Source of the DNA: Sphingopyxis sp.
Lineage (GTDB): Bacteria > Pseudomonadota > Alphaproteobacteria > Sphingomonadales > Sphingomonadaceae
Assembly (NCBI GenBank): GCA_013823985.1
Contig: PNNB01000015.1
Coordinates: forward strand, 364,899 to 428,898
Length of the DNA: 64,000 bases
Reading direction: 5' to 3'
A program made the position numbers and the translations under genes. How positions within the stretch are numbered: position 1 is the first letter of the stretch; every line of letters begins with the position of its first letter. Of this stretch, positions 36,590 to 45,383 are shown in pieces. The notes below the pieces were generated by a model. It searched no databases. It was not told where the DNA came from and saw only the letters and a program-made list of their open reading frames with translations.

Positions 36590-38368
36590 TCAGCGGACGC
36601 GCCAGACCCTGATACCCTCGCCCCGCACGCCGACAGGTTCAAGCCATTGCGGAACCTTGCCCTTGGCCATCTGCGCCCATAGTCCGGCAGGATCTTTGCG
36701 GGCATAAATGGCAAGCTCGGTTTCCGCAGGGCACACCGCAAGATAGTCGATGCCGCGGGCCTTCAGCAATTTATGCGCCGCGTCGGGTGCCGAGCGGAAA
36801 ATCTGGATATGGTCATGCATCGCCTGTTCATTGCGGTGATGGCTGCTGGCCAGGACGCTATGCGGTGTCTGCGCCAATAATGTGGGGCCCATGTCGAAGG
36901 TCGACAGAAAATTCCCTTTGGGAAGGGTCGCAAGCGCCCGGATCGAGGGCGCCGACTGGCACAGGGCATCGGCTGCCTTGGTTTTGGCCTTGGCTGCGCT
37001 GACATTCCCGCCGCCCGGCAGTGCCCGGATCACCGAGGAGACCGCAGCCCCCGGGACCAGAAGGACAAGGATCGCGGCGATCAGGCCCACTCTGCGGACT
37101 GGAATCTTGGCCTGGCGATACTGGCGGAAGAGTATGGCGATGTAGCTTGCCGTGATCGGAATGGCAAAGGCGGTGGCGACCGAAATGGTGCGCACGACCA
37201 GCAGGGACAGCAGCACCCCGAAGAAGAGGAAAAAGCCGATGGTCACAAGCTGACGCCGGGCCTCACCGCGTAACCGGGCGCTCAACAGGAACCAGCTTAT
37301 CGCGCCCGCCATCAGCCCTGCAGACAGGTTCAATGCAACACGCCAGGGCTGGTGCCAGACGGGCAGGCCTTCGGTCACGTTGCTATACCAATAGGTGCGG
37401 ACCAGCGGATCCATCCCGCCGAACGCCCCGCCGACACATTGCGGCGCCATCGACAGCAACAGGACCAGCGCAAGGCCCCCGGCCACAGTCGCCAGACCCA
37501 GCCTTATTTCCCAACGATCGGGCTGCATATAGGTCGCCGGGATCATGACGAGCGCGGCGACGGCGATGGCGAACATATGCGGCGGAGAGATTGTGTCGCA
37601 ATAGGTCGCGGCGGAAAGCCCTTGCGCCTGCGTACCGAAGAACAGCAGCGCCGTGCAGATGGCAAAGCTGGTGATCGTCCAGAACAGCCGCCCCTGCTCG
37701 CCTCCCCCCCGCACCCAGCCGAAGCCGAGGAACAGGAAAAAGGCCGCGGTCATCGGCGCACCCTCGAGAGAGATGTGCAGCCAGACCGACAGGGCGAGGC
37801 CGAGCAGGATACCGGCCTTGCGCACATCGGTGCGGAAGAGGGTCGAGAGGGCCAGAACGGCCATGGCAATCTGCCAGCCATGATGGTCGATCCGCATGGG
37901 GCGCAGCTGCAAAAGCAATGCGCCCGACGACAATGTGATCAGCGCTGCAGCCACCCCGGCTTCGCGCGACGCGATCTGCGTTGCGATGCGCGCGAGCATG
38001 TAGCTGATCCAGCCCAGCAGCAGCAACGGAACCGCAATCCCCGCCAGAATTTCGGCCCACATCTGCCCCATCAGGGGACGGAGGATCAAAATGAGAAGCG
38101 CCAGCGGCACCTCGACCAACCGCGACCAGTGCATCGGCGCCCCGTCAGGACGGTTCATGCGGTACTGGGTGGTGTCGAACCAGCTTTGTCCGTTCAGGAA
38201 ATCGCGAAGCTGCACGAGCCGCAGGGCGTCATCCGGGTCCCATCCCGCCAAAGTGCCGATCTGCGGCCAGCTTGACCAGATCAAGGCGGCGCTTACCAGC
38301 AGCCATAATATCGCCAGCAACCGCACCGGCATTGTTTCGCGACCTGTCTGCGCCCCAAAGTTCATCAT
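36590..38368 (-). CDS. Polytopic membrane protein, GT-C glycosyltransferase-like
   Basis: Encodes 592 aa with about 12 hydrophobic helices and a C-terminal soluble part. Just after the first helix is WDPDDALRLVQLRDFLNGQS then MNRPDGAPMHWSRLVEVP, the acidic-pair loop placement seen in GT-C enzymes that use polyprenyl-linked sugars, such as STT3 relatives. Last of four tightly packed minus-strand genes, convergent with the SDR (13-nt gap). The sugar and the acceptor are unknown. Confidence 0.75.
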   Translation of the reverse strand: MMNFGAQTGRETMPVRLLAILWLLVSAALIWSSWPQIGTLAGWDPDDALRLVQLRDFLNGQSWFDTTQYRMNRPDGAPMHWSRLVEVPLALLILILRPLMGQMWAEILAGIAVPLLLLGWISYMLARIATQIASREAGVAAALITLSSGALLLQLRPMRIDHHGWQIAMAVLALSTLFRTDVRKAGILLGLALSVWLHISLEGAPMTAAFFLFLGFGWVRGGGEQGRLFWTITSFAICTALLFFGTQAQGLSAATYCDTISPPHMFAIAVAALVMIPATYMQPDRWEIRLGLATVAGGLALVLLLSMAPQCVGGAFGGMDPLVRTYWYSNVTEGLPVWHQPWRVALNLSAGLMAGAISWFLLSARLRGEARRQLVTIGFFLFFGVLLSLLVVRTISVATAFAIPITASYIAILFRQYRQAKIPVRRVGLIAAILVLLVPGAAVSSVIRALPGGGNVSAAKAKTKAADALCQSAPSIRALATLPKGNFLSTFDMGPTLLAQTPHSVLASSHHRNEQAMHDHIQIFRSAPDAAHKLLKARGIDYLAVCPAETELAIYARKDPAGLWAQMAKGKVPQWLEPVGVRGEGIRVWRVR

Positions 38369-38385
38369 GTACCCCCGCCGCCGGT

Positions 38386-39768
38386 TTAACGCGGTGCAGC
38401 GCCTTTGTCTGCCTCATCTTTACGGCGCAGATAGAGCCAGGGCACATGGCCGGGGTCGAACTGGGTCCGGTGATGCCGGTCAAAATAGGGCGGCATATGG
38501 TCCCCGACGAGCAGGATGTCCGCATCGGGAAAATCGGACGCGGTTATTTCATCCGCCAATGCCGTCTGGATATCGTGGTAGATCGCAAACTGGCGGCAGA
38601 TTTGCGGGAACTCCGCCTTCAGAAAAGTCGATACACGTTCACAATTGTCGACATTCAGATTGAGCCCCGCCGGCACCGGCAAATGCGAATTTAACGTCAG
38701 CCAGTATAGAAATGTCGGCTTTTGTGCGGCTTTCAGCTTTGCCGCGATTTGCTGCGGTATCTGCCGGTCGCATGCGCCCGGAAATACACCGCCGCATTTT
38801 TCGGCGCCTGCCTTCATCATATCCTGACCAAATTCGCGCTTGGCAAAGCCGATATTGGGATACCATTGCTCCCGCTTGAAGAAGGAACCGGTGAAGCTGT
38901 GCATCGCCAGCGTGTCATAGCCTTTCTTCGCCAGGACATTGGGCAGGCACCCTGTATCCTTACGATCCAGAAGATCATAATAATCGCCCCAGCGGCCGCA
39001 AAGCTCACGGATTTCGCCTGCTGTGGTGCTGTTATAATAAGGCGCTGTGCCGCGCTTGAAGTCATAGCGCGCCTGCACCGCGGCATTATCCACCAGCGGC
39101 GCGAACAAGAGCTTGGCCATTTCGGGATTGTCCTTGGGAAGGCCCATGGCCTCCACTACGATCAGGACCAGATGGCGCTTGCCATCGGCACGCGCGGCAA
39201 AGCCGCTATCGCCGGTCGCGGAGCCAAATAGCGCACCTTCGGGCGCGGCGCGGAAATAATGGCCGCGCATGTCCTTGCCCATCCAAAGATCAACGGCAGC
39301 GAGCGAGATAAAAGCGGCCGCAGCGGCGATGATCAGCATGGGGCGCGCAAAATCGGTATCGCGGCGCAAAAGCTTGTATGCCGCAATCATGACAGCGACG
39401 ATCGTCACGGCACCGGCAATATAATCGAACGAGTTTGACGGCTTGATCTCGGCAAAAAATTGCAGCGAGTAAAAGAGCGAGGACATGTCGAGGTTAAACA
39501 ATCCGCCGACAAATTTCAGGGTCGAAAAGGTAAGAATACCCACAAAAGCGAGATAACGGATCACAAAGGGCATGCGTTTGACGACCAGCCCGATCAGCCC
39601 TGCGTAGACAATCTCCATATGGCGCGGAGGCGCGCCGGAAAACCACATGGCGGCAAAGCCGACATTGGCGAGTATAACCCAGACAAGAATCCAGTTTCCG
39701 AATTTCCGGACTTCGTCGTCCACCTGCCACAGGGCAGGCTTTCCCATGTCGGCTGTCAGCACGGTCAC
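38386..39768 (-). CDS. Sulfatase-like membrane phosphoethanolamine/phosphoglycerol transferase
   Basis: Encodes about 460 aa. Three to five N-terminal helices (for example WILVWVILANVGFAAMWFSG) precede an alkaline-phosphatase-fold domain: metal Glu in LIVVEAMGLP, nucleophile Thr in GTAPYYNSTTAGEIRELCG, and the metal Asp-His pair in LLVGDHMPPYFD. Such enzymes transfer phosphoethanolamine or phosphoglycerol to glycolipids or glycans. The start is ambiguous: GTG 39768 overlaps the gtrA stop (GTGA) and is used here; an ATG at 39783 would overlap gtrA by 19 nt. Confidence 0.85.
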   Translation of the reverse strand: MTVLTADMGKPALWQVDDEVRKFGNWILVWVILANVGFAAMWFSGAPPRHMEIVYAGLIGLVVKRMPFVIRYLAFVGILTFSTLKFVGGLFNLDMSSLFYSLQFFAEIKPSNSFDYIAGAVTIVAVMIAAYKLLRRDTDFARPMLIIAAAAAFISLAAVDLWMGKDMRGHYFRAAPEGALFGSATGDSGFAARADGKRHLVLIVVEAMGLPKDNPEMAKLLFAPLVDNAAVQARYDFKRGTAPYYNSTTAGEIRELCGRWGDYYDLLDRKDTGCLPNVLAKKGYDTLAMHSFTGSFFKREQWYPNIGFAKREFGQDMMKAGAEKCGGVFPGACDRQIPQQIAAKLKAAQKPTFLYWLTLNSHLPVPAGLNLNVDNCERVSTFLKAEFPQICRQFAIYHDIQTALADEITASDFPDADILLVGDHMPPYFDRHHRTQFDPGHVPWLYLRRKDEADKGAAPR

Positions 39769-40175
39769 CGGAACACGCCCCATTTGCGCATGGCATAGAC
39801 GGCGACGAAGCTGATGCCGATGGCGACCGCTTTGGAGGCGATCGGTTCCACACCCATGCGCCCCAAAAGTTCAACCGTCGTGACCGTAATGCCCAGGCCC
39901 ACAAGCGCGGAGCCCGCAAACAGCGCGCGTTGCACCTGCAGCGCGGCCCCATCGCGGGTCTTGCCGGTAAAGACGAGATTGGCGCTCACCATCCAATGGA
40001 TGATGATACCCACACAATAGCCCGCCGCCGACGCTATGGTCGGGTCGACCGCCACGGCCACAAGGCCGGAGAACAGCGCTACGTCAAACAGCAGGGCAAC
40101 GATGCTGGCGGCCAGATAGCGCGTGATCGTAAACCGGTGCCAGAGCACCAGTGCCGAGGCGATAGCACGATCCAT
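39765..40175 (-). CDS. GtrA family membrane protein
   Basis: Encodes 136 aa with four hydrophobic helices and the family opening ITRYLAASIVALLFDVALFS and GYCVGIIIHWMVSANLVF. GtrA proteins are proposed to help flip polyprenyl-phosphate-linked sugars across the inner membrane. It sits 5 nt after the FAD oxidoreductase gene and overlaps the sulfatase-like gene. Confidence 0.9.
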   Translation of the reverse strand: MDRAIASALVLWHRFTITRYLAASIVALLFDVALFSGLVAVAVDPTIASAAGYCVGIIIHWMVSANLVFTGKTRDGAALQVQRALFAGSALVGLGITVTTVELLGRMGVEPIASKAVAIGISFVAVYAMRKWGVFR

Positions 40176-40180
40176 GGCGT

Positions 40181-41773
40181 TTAAGCAGCCTGACCGATCT
40201 TGCGGCCTTGCCCGTCATCGTCCTTATCCTTGACGATGCGGCGCGGGACTTCCCGTTCGGATTCGAGCGCGGCGGCCTGATCTTCGGTCACCTTCGCAAC
40301 GATAACCTGCTGCGCACCTTCATCGCCGGCTTCGTGATATTCGGCGTCTTCGTTGACGTTCCAGATATTGTAGACGCGCGATCCGGCGACGATGTTTTCG
40401 ACCGTCAGCATGGCTGTCATCATCGCATGATCCTGGTTGTTGTACCGGTGCATCCCGTTACGGCCCACCATGTGCAGGGTCGGATACAATGTTTCGAGTT
40501 CCGCACGCATCACTTCGACATTTGCGGCATAATCATCGTCATAAACCGGATAGGCTTTTTCCTGACGAACAACCGCGCCGCCGACGACATCCTCGGCCTT
40601 GCACAGCCCCAATATCGCCATTTCCTTTTTGGCCAGTTCGATCAGATCGGCATCGCTCGACGACCACAGGCCGTCATTTTCAAAGCAGAAATATTCAAGG
40701 CCGACGCACGCGATCGAAGGATCGGGTACCATTTCGGGCGACCAGCTGCGGAAATTCTGCACGCGGCCAACCTGCACCTTGCTGTCGTGAATATAGATCC
40801 AGTTGTCGGGGAACAGATCGTCCGACTTGATCATCAACGCCACGGTCAGAAAATCGCGGTACCGCAAATTCATCGCGGGCATCGAGCATTGGGGAAGCGG
40901 ATGGATGCGCGCCGAAAGCTCGCGCATCGGCGCGCTGCTGATAACATGCTTGGCGCAAATCAGCGCTTCGGTGCCATCGGTCCGGGTTGCGGACAGGCGC
41001 CAGTCGCCATTGCTGTCTTGCGCCAATTGCTTGAAACGGTGGCCCATCAACACGGTGTTGCCCTTCGACACCACAAAGTCGCGGGCGGCGTCCCACATCA
41101 TGCCCGGTCCCAGACGCGGATAGCGGAAGGTTTCGAGCAGAGTCTTGGTTTCCATGCCGTCATTCGGTTTCTTGTTCAGACCGAAGGAGCGTTTGAGGCC
41201 ATCCATGACCGCTGCGCCCAGGCTCAAGCCCTTGATACGCTGCGCGGCCCAGTCGGCCGACATTTCGTTGCAGGGCATGCCCCACACTTTTTCCGTGTAG
41301 GTTTTGAAAAAGATCGAGAACAGCTTCTCGCCAAATTGGTTGATCGTCCAATCCTGGAAACTGCGCACATTGGTATTGGGGTATAATTTCGCTTTGGCGT
41401 AGCTGATCATGCACTGCGTCGAACGCACGATGCCAAGGTTGAACAGCGCTTCGAAGGCACGCAGGGGATAGCTGTAAAATTTGCCTTCATAATAGATGCG
41501 GCTCATCCGCGGACGCTGGATAAAGTCGTTCGGCAGGATTTCATTCCACAGATCGACAACTTCTTTCGATTTTGAAAAGAAACGGTGTCCGCCAATATCG
41601 AAGCGATAGCCGTCGACCTCTACGGTCCGGCTGATGCCGCCGACATAACGCTCGTCTTTCTCGATGACGGTGACGCTATATCCCTTTTTGGTCAGCAAAT
41701 AGGCCGCTGTCAGGCCGGCTGGCCCCGCTCCGATAATCGCCACGTCAACTGAGTTCTGGCCCTGAGCAATCAC
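40181..41773 (-). CDS. FAD-dependent NAD(P)-binding oxidoreductase, UDP-galactopyranose mutase/protoporphyrinogen oxidase-like
   Basis: Encodes 530 aa from GTG 41773 after GGGGGATTACAA. Rossmann FAD site VAIIGAGPAGLTAAYLLTKK with EKDERYVGGISRTVEVDGYR and DIGGHRFFSKS. The mid-region YTEKVWGMPCNEMSADWAAQ is typical of oxidoreductases found in polysaccharide clusters with GtrA and GT-C genes. It may convert a nucleotide- or lipid-linked sugar. First gene of the four-gene minus-strand operon. Confidence 0.85.
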   Translation of the reverse strand: MIAQGQNSVDVAIIGAGPAGLTAAYLLTKKGYSVTVIEKDERYVGGISRTVEVDGYRFDIGGHRFFSKSKEVVDLWNEILPNDFIQRPRMSRIYYEGKFYSYPLRAFEALFNLGIVRSTQCMISYAKAKLYPNTNVRSFQDWTINQFGEKLFSIFFKTYTEKVWGMPCNEMSADWAAQRIKGLSLGAAVMDGLKRSFGLNKKPNDGMETKTLLETFRYPRLGPGMMWDAARDFVVSKGNTVLMGHRFKQLAQDSNGDWRLSATRTDGTEALICAKHVISSAPMRELSARIHPLPQCSMPAMNLRYRDFLTVALMIKSDDLFPDNWIYIHDSKVQVGRVQNFRSWSPEMVPDPSIACVGLEYFCFENDGLWSSSDADLIELAKKEMAILGLCKAEDVVGGAVVRQEKAYPVYDDDYAANVEVMRAELETLYPTLHMVGRNGMHRYNNQDHAMMTAMLTVENIVAGSRVYNIWNVNEDAEYHEAGDEGAQQVIVAKVTEDQAAALESEREVPRRIVKDKDDDGQGRKIGQAA

Positions 41774-42172
41774 TTGTAATCCCCCGTAGATATGTATCGG
41801 GGAAATCTGTGAACGAAATGCCCTAATAGATGGTTAACGAGGGGTTAGAGAATCGCCAGAATGCGGCGAAATGCGTTGCCGAAAATTGCGGCCAAATAAT
41901 ATTATGTTGCTTTTAACGCCGACGAGGAGCATAGGGCCGCCAAGCGTATGAGGCGAGCGGACGAAACCGCCGCAGTATTGGCAGCGTGAGGGCCCGGAAG
42001 AACCGGCTCCGCCAATCGAACAAGATACGCAAAGCTTAGAGGCTTCCCATATCACGCAGGGTTGTTTCCAACGGGTCGGCATAAGCTGCTCCCGAACACC
42101 TGCTGTTGCGCCCGTGCGGTCCTATTTGAAGGGCACGCGCTTAGGGCTGCGACGACCATTGAAAGTAATTAT
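41774..42172. other. 399-bp divergent intergenic region
   Basis: Separates the FAD oxidoreductase (minus) from the DEAD-box helicase (plus). Lower GC than its surroundings near 41800-41910. A short minus-strand ORF is described separately. A CCCCG/CGGGG pair with an AT-rich middle lies at 41781-41801 just before the GTG start. No firm promoter or structured RNA could be named, although RNA helicase genes often have long regulated leaders. Confidence 0.4.
41834..42082 (-). CDS. Doubtful 82-aa ORF with two CxxC pairs
   Basis: ATG 42082 has a good GGGAG site 6 nt upstream. The product contains CVSC and CQYC 13 residues apart (zinc-ribbon-like), followed by GGFVRSPHTLGGPMLLVG. The stop lies 60 nt before the downstream FAD oxidoreductase GTG on the same strand. 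Codon third-position GC is lower than in neighbours. It may be chance; I cannot name a family. Confidence 0.22.
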   Translation of the reverse strand: MPTRWKQPCVIWEASKLCVSCSIGGAGSSGPSRCQYCGGFVRSPHTLGGPMLLVGVKSNIILFGRNFRQRISPHSGDSLTPR

Positions 42173-43714
42173 ATGTCTTTTTTCCATGACCTGGGCCTCG
42201 CCCAACCTATCCTGAAAGCGCTTGAAGCGGCGGGATATGACACACCAACACCGATCCAGCAGCAATCAATCCCGCCTTTGCTGCAGGGCCGCGACCTGTG
42301 CGGTATCGCGCAAACCGGCACCGGCAAGACGGCAGCCTTTGCGTTGCCCTCGCTTCACCATTTTGCGACCAAGCCCAAGGCGCGCCAGCAATATAGCTGC
42401 CGCATGCTGGTGCTTTCGCCGACACGCGAACTGGCCGCGCAAATTGCGGAAAGCTTCCGCACCTATGGCAAGTTCCTTGGCCTCAAGATCGATTGCGTCT
42501 TTGGCGGCATGCCGATTTTCAGCCAGAAAAAGCGTCTCGCAGGCGGTGTCGATATTCTCGTTGCCACACCGGGCCGTTTGATCGACCTGATCGAGCAGCG
42601 TGCGATTACCTTGAAAGATGTCGAAATCTTCGTTCTCGACGAAGCCGACCAGATGATGGACCTTGGCTTTATCCATGCCTTGAAGCGGATCGACCAGTTG
42701 CTGCCGAAACAGCGCCAGACGCTGTTTTTCTCGGCCACCATGCCCAAGGCCATTGCCGAGCTTGGCAACCGTTTCCTGAACAACCCCGTCCGCGTGTCGG
42801 TTGCCCCGGCGGCGACCACGGCGGAACGTGTTGAACAGTTTGTGACCTTTGTCGAACAACGTGAAAAGCAGACCCTGCTGACCCTCAAACTGCAAAGCGA
42901 AGATATTGACCGCGCGCTTGTGTTTACGCGCACCAAACATGGTGCCGACCGTGTCGTACGCGGCCTTGCCGGTGCAGGCATTCAGGCTGCTGCCATCCAC
43001 GGCAACAAGAGCCAGGGCCAACGTACCGCAGCGCTTCAGGCGTTTCGTGACGGCAAGATCAAGATCCTGGTCGCCACCGATATCGCCGCACGCGGTATCG
43101 ATGTTCCCGGTGTCAGCCATGTGTTCAACTTTGAACTGCCCAACGTACCCGAGCAATATGTCCACCGCATCGGCCGGACCGCACGCGCGGGCCGCGAAGG
43201 CGTGGCCATGAGCTTTGTGGCCGGCGATGAGCGCGGCTATATGAAGGATATCGAGCGGCTCACCGGTGTGCGCGCCATGACCCTGGGCTTGCCCGAAGGC
43301 TTCCGTGCCGCCGTTGCGGCATTGCCGCCTCCTGTCGCCGACAAAAAGCCGCAGCAATCACGTGGTGGTCGCGGTGGCGGTCAACCCGGTGGTGGTCGTA
43401 CCAACTATGCCGGCAAGAAACTGGGCGGAAATAATGGCGGCATCGGACGCAATGGCGAAACCCGCCAGCGCACCCATGCCCCGCAAGGCGGATGGCAACC
43501 CGCCATCGGTCCCAAGGACGGTAGCCGTGAAGGCGGGGCGGATGCCCGTCCGCGCAACGACAATGCCGGATCGGCTGACCGTCGTCCAACTGCCGATCGC
43601 GCCTTTGCTGCCCGTAAGGAAAGCCGTCGCGATCCCGGCGCACCGGCACGTAATTATGGCCCGAAAAAATCCGGCCCGGGTAAATTCCGGGGCGCGGTAA
43701 AGCGCGCCGGATAA
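42173..43714 (+). CDS. DEAD-box RNA helicase (RhlE type)
   Basis: Encodes 513 aa from ATG 42173, which gives the standard SFFHDLGLAQPILKALEAAG start. Motifs in order: Q motif PTPIQQQSIPPLL, I AQTGTGKT, Ia PTRELAAQ, Ib VATPGRLIDL, II VLDEADQM, III FSATMPK, IV-V ATDIAARGIDVPG, VI HRIGRTARAGREG. The last ~130 residues are Arg/Gly/Asn-rich (RGGRGGGQPGGGR), an RNA-binding tail. RhlE-like helicases work in ribosome assembly and mRNA decay, often raised in the cold. Confidence 0.95.
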   Translation: MSFFHDLGLAQPILKALEAAGYDTPTPIQQQSIPPLLQGRDLCGIAQTGTGKTAAFALPSLHHFATKPKARQQYSCRMLVLSPTRELAAQIAESFRTYGKFLGLKIDCVFGGMPIFSQKKRLAGGVDILVATPGRLIDLIEQRAITLKDVEIFVLDEADQMMDLGFIHALKRIDQLLPKQRQTLFFSATMPKAIAELGNRFLNNPVRVSVAPAATTAERVEQFVTFVEQREKQTLLTLKLQSEDIDRALVFTRTKHGADRVVRGLAGAGIQAAAIHGNKSQGQRTAALQAFRDGKIKILVATDIAARGIDVPGVSHVFNFELPNVPEQYVHRIGRTARAGREGVAMSFVAGDERGYMKDIERLTGVRAMTLGLPEGFRAAVAALPPPVADKKPQQSRGGRGGGQPGGGRTNYAGKKLGGNNGGIGRNGETRQRTHAPQGGWQPAIGPKDGSREGGADARPRNDNAGSADRRPTADRAFAARKESRRDPGAPARNYGPKKSGPGKFRGAVKRAG

Positions 43715-43726
43715 ACTCCTGTTTCC

Positions 43727-43757
43727 CCGCTGTCCCGAACTGGTTTCGGGACGGCGG
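43727..43757. terminator. Strong bidirectional terminator between helicase and purH
   Basis: CCGCTGTCCCGAA (43727-43739) pairs with TTCGGGACGGCGG (43745-43757), 13 bp including one G-T pair, around a 5-nt loop. It lies between the convergent helicase and purH stops; the T-runs on both sides are only modest. Confidence 0.8.
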
Positions 43758-43789
43758 TAAACATCTATCCCGGATTTAGCACCGCCTTT

Positions 43790-45379
43790 TTAGTGGCGGA
43801 AATGGCGCATGCCGGTGAAGACCATCGCCAGACCGGCTTCGTCCGCGGCTGCAATCACCTCATCGTCGCGCATCGAACCGCCGGGCTGGATAACGGCTGT
43901 GGCACCTGCTTCCGCGGCGGCGAGCAAGCCGTCGGCAAAGGGGAAAAAGGCGTCCGACGCAACGGCCGAGCCGACCGTCCGCGGGCTTTCCCATCCATAG
44001 GTTTCGGCTGCTTCACGCGCCTTGATCGCGGCAATCCGCGCGCTGTCGCGCCGGTTCATCTGGCCTGCGCCAATGCCCGCCGTCGCGCCATCCTTTGCAT
44101 ATACAATCGCATTGGATTTGACATGCTTGGCCACCGTCCAGGCAAAGCGGCAATCGGCCAGTTCCTGCGCGGTGGGTGTACGCTTGGTCACCACCTTGAA
44201 TTCGCTGTCTGCGACATGGCCATTATCGCGCGACTGCACCAACAATCCACCCGTGATCGGCTTGATCGCAAGTCCGCCCCGCTTGGGATCGGGCAGGTCG
44301 CCGGTCAGCAGCAGGCGCAAATTCTTTTTCTTTGCAAATACCGCCTTGGCGGCATCGTCCGCCGCGGGGGCGGCAACCACTTCGGTGAAAATCTCGGTCA
44401 TGGCTTCGGCTGTTGCGCCATCGAGCGGACGGTTGACCGCGACGATCCCGCCAAAGGCCGATACGCTGTCGCATTCCAGCGCAGCGCGGTAAGCGTCGAT
44501 CAGCGTATCGCCGCTGGCAACGCCGCAGGGGTTGGCGTGCTTGACGATCACCACCGTCGGCGGGCCATCGCGAAATTCGCTGACAAGTTCGAGCGCGGCA
44601 TCGGCGTCGTTGTAGTTATTGTAGGACAGCTCTTTACCCTGCACCTGTTCGGCCTGCGCTATGCCCGAACCATGCGGCCCGACGGGCACATAGAGCGCGG
44701 CGCGCTGGTGCGGATTTTCGCCATAGCGCAATTCTTCGATGCGGTTGCCGTTGACCGCCAGCATATCGGGAAACAGTTGCTGCTGGTCGGCAAAGGCGAA
44801 CCATTGGCTGATCATGCTGTCATAGGCCGCGGTCGCCGAATAGGCTTTCGCCGCGCATTTACGCCGGAAATCATAGCTGGTCTTGCCATTGCTTTCTTCC
44901 AGCTCGGCTACCAGATTGTCATAGTCCGCAGGGTCCGTGACGATGGTGACATAGGCATGGTTCTTCGCCGCGCTGCGCACCATGGACGGCCCGCCAATAT
45001 CGATATTCTCGATAATCTCGTCGCGGCTGGCACCCTTCATTACCGTCTGGGCAAAGGGGTAGAGATTGACGACGACCAGATCGATCGCGCCGATATCATG
45101 TTCCTTCATGGACGCGGCATGTTCGGCATTGTCGCGCACCGCCAACAGGCCGCCATGCACCTTGGGGTGCAGGGTCTTCACGCGCCCGTCCATCATTTCG
45201 GGAAAGCCGGTCAGCTCGCTGATATCCTTGACCACCAGCCCGGCATCCCGAAGGGTCTTGGCGGTGCCGCCGGTCGACACCAGCTCGACATGCCGCGCGG
45301 CTAGGGCATGGCCCAATTCGACAAGGCCGGTCTTGTCCGAAACCGACAAAAGGGCCCGTTTGATCACAACGTCTTCCAT
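43790..45379 (-). CDS. purH: Bifunctional AICAR transformylase / IMP cyclohydrolase
   Basis: Encodes 529 aa. Performs the last two steps of IMP synthesis. The N-terminal MGS-like cyclohydrolase domain has [18 protein letters not shown] and [15 protein letters not shown] and [12 protein letters not shown]; the C-terminal formyltransferase has the Lys-His pair [15 protein letters not shown] and ending TGMRHFRH. Last gene of the htpX-to-purH run, 4 nt after the heparinase gene. Confidence 0.98.
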   Translation of the reverse strand: MEDVVIKRALLSVSDKTGLVELGHALAARHVELVSTGGTAKTLRDAGLVVKDISELTGFPEMMDGRVKTLHPKVHGGLLAVRDNAEHAASMKEHDIGAIDLVVVNLYPFAQTVMKGASRDEIIENIDIGGPSMVRSAAKNHAYVTIVTDPADYDNLVAELEESNGKTSYDFRRKCAAKAYSATAAYDSMISQWFAFADQQQLFPDMLAVNGNRIEELRYGENPHQRAALYVPVGPHGSGIAQAEQVQGKELSYNNYNDADAALELVSEFRDGPPTVVIVKHANPCGVASGDTLIDAYRAALECDSVSAFGGIVAVNRPLDGATAEAMTEIFTEVVAAPAADDAAKAVFAKKKNLRLLLTGDLPDPKRGGLAIKPITGGLLVQSRDNGHVADSEFKVVTKRTPTAQELADCRFAWTVAKHVKSNAIVYAKDGATAGIGAGQMNRRDSARIAAIKAREAAETYGWESPRTVGSAVASDAFFPFADGLLAAAEAGATAVIQPGGSMRDDEVIAAADEAGLAMVFTGMRHFRH

Positions 45380-45383
45380 GTAC

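Noticed and set aside
41781..41801. CCCCG/CGGGG hairpin before the FAD oxidoreductase as an operator
   Set aside because: Only five pairs with a mismatched centre; too weak to call a site.
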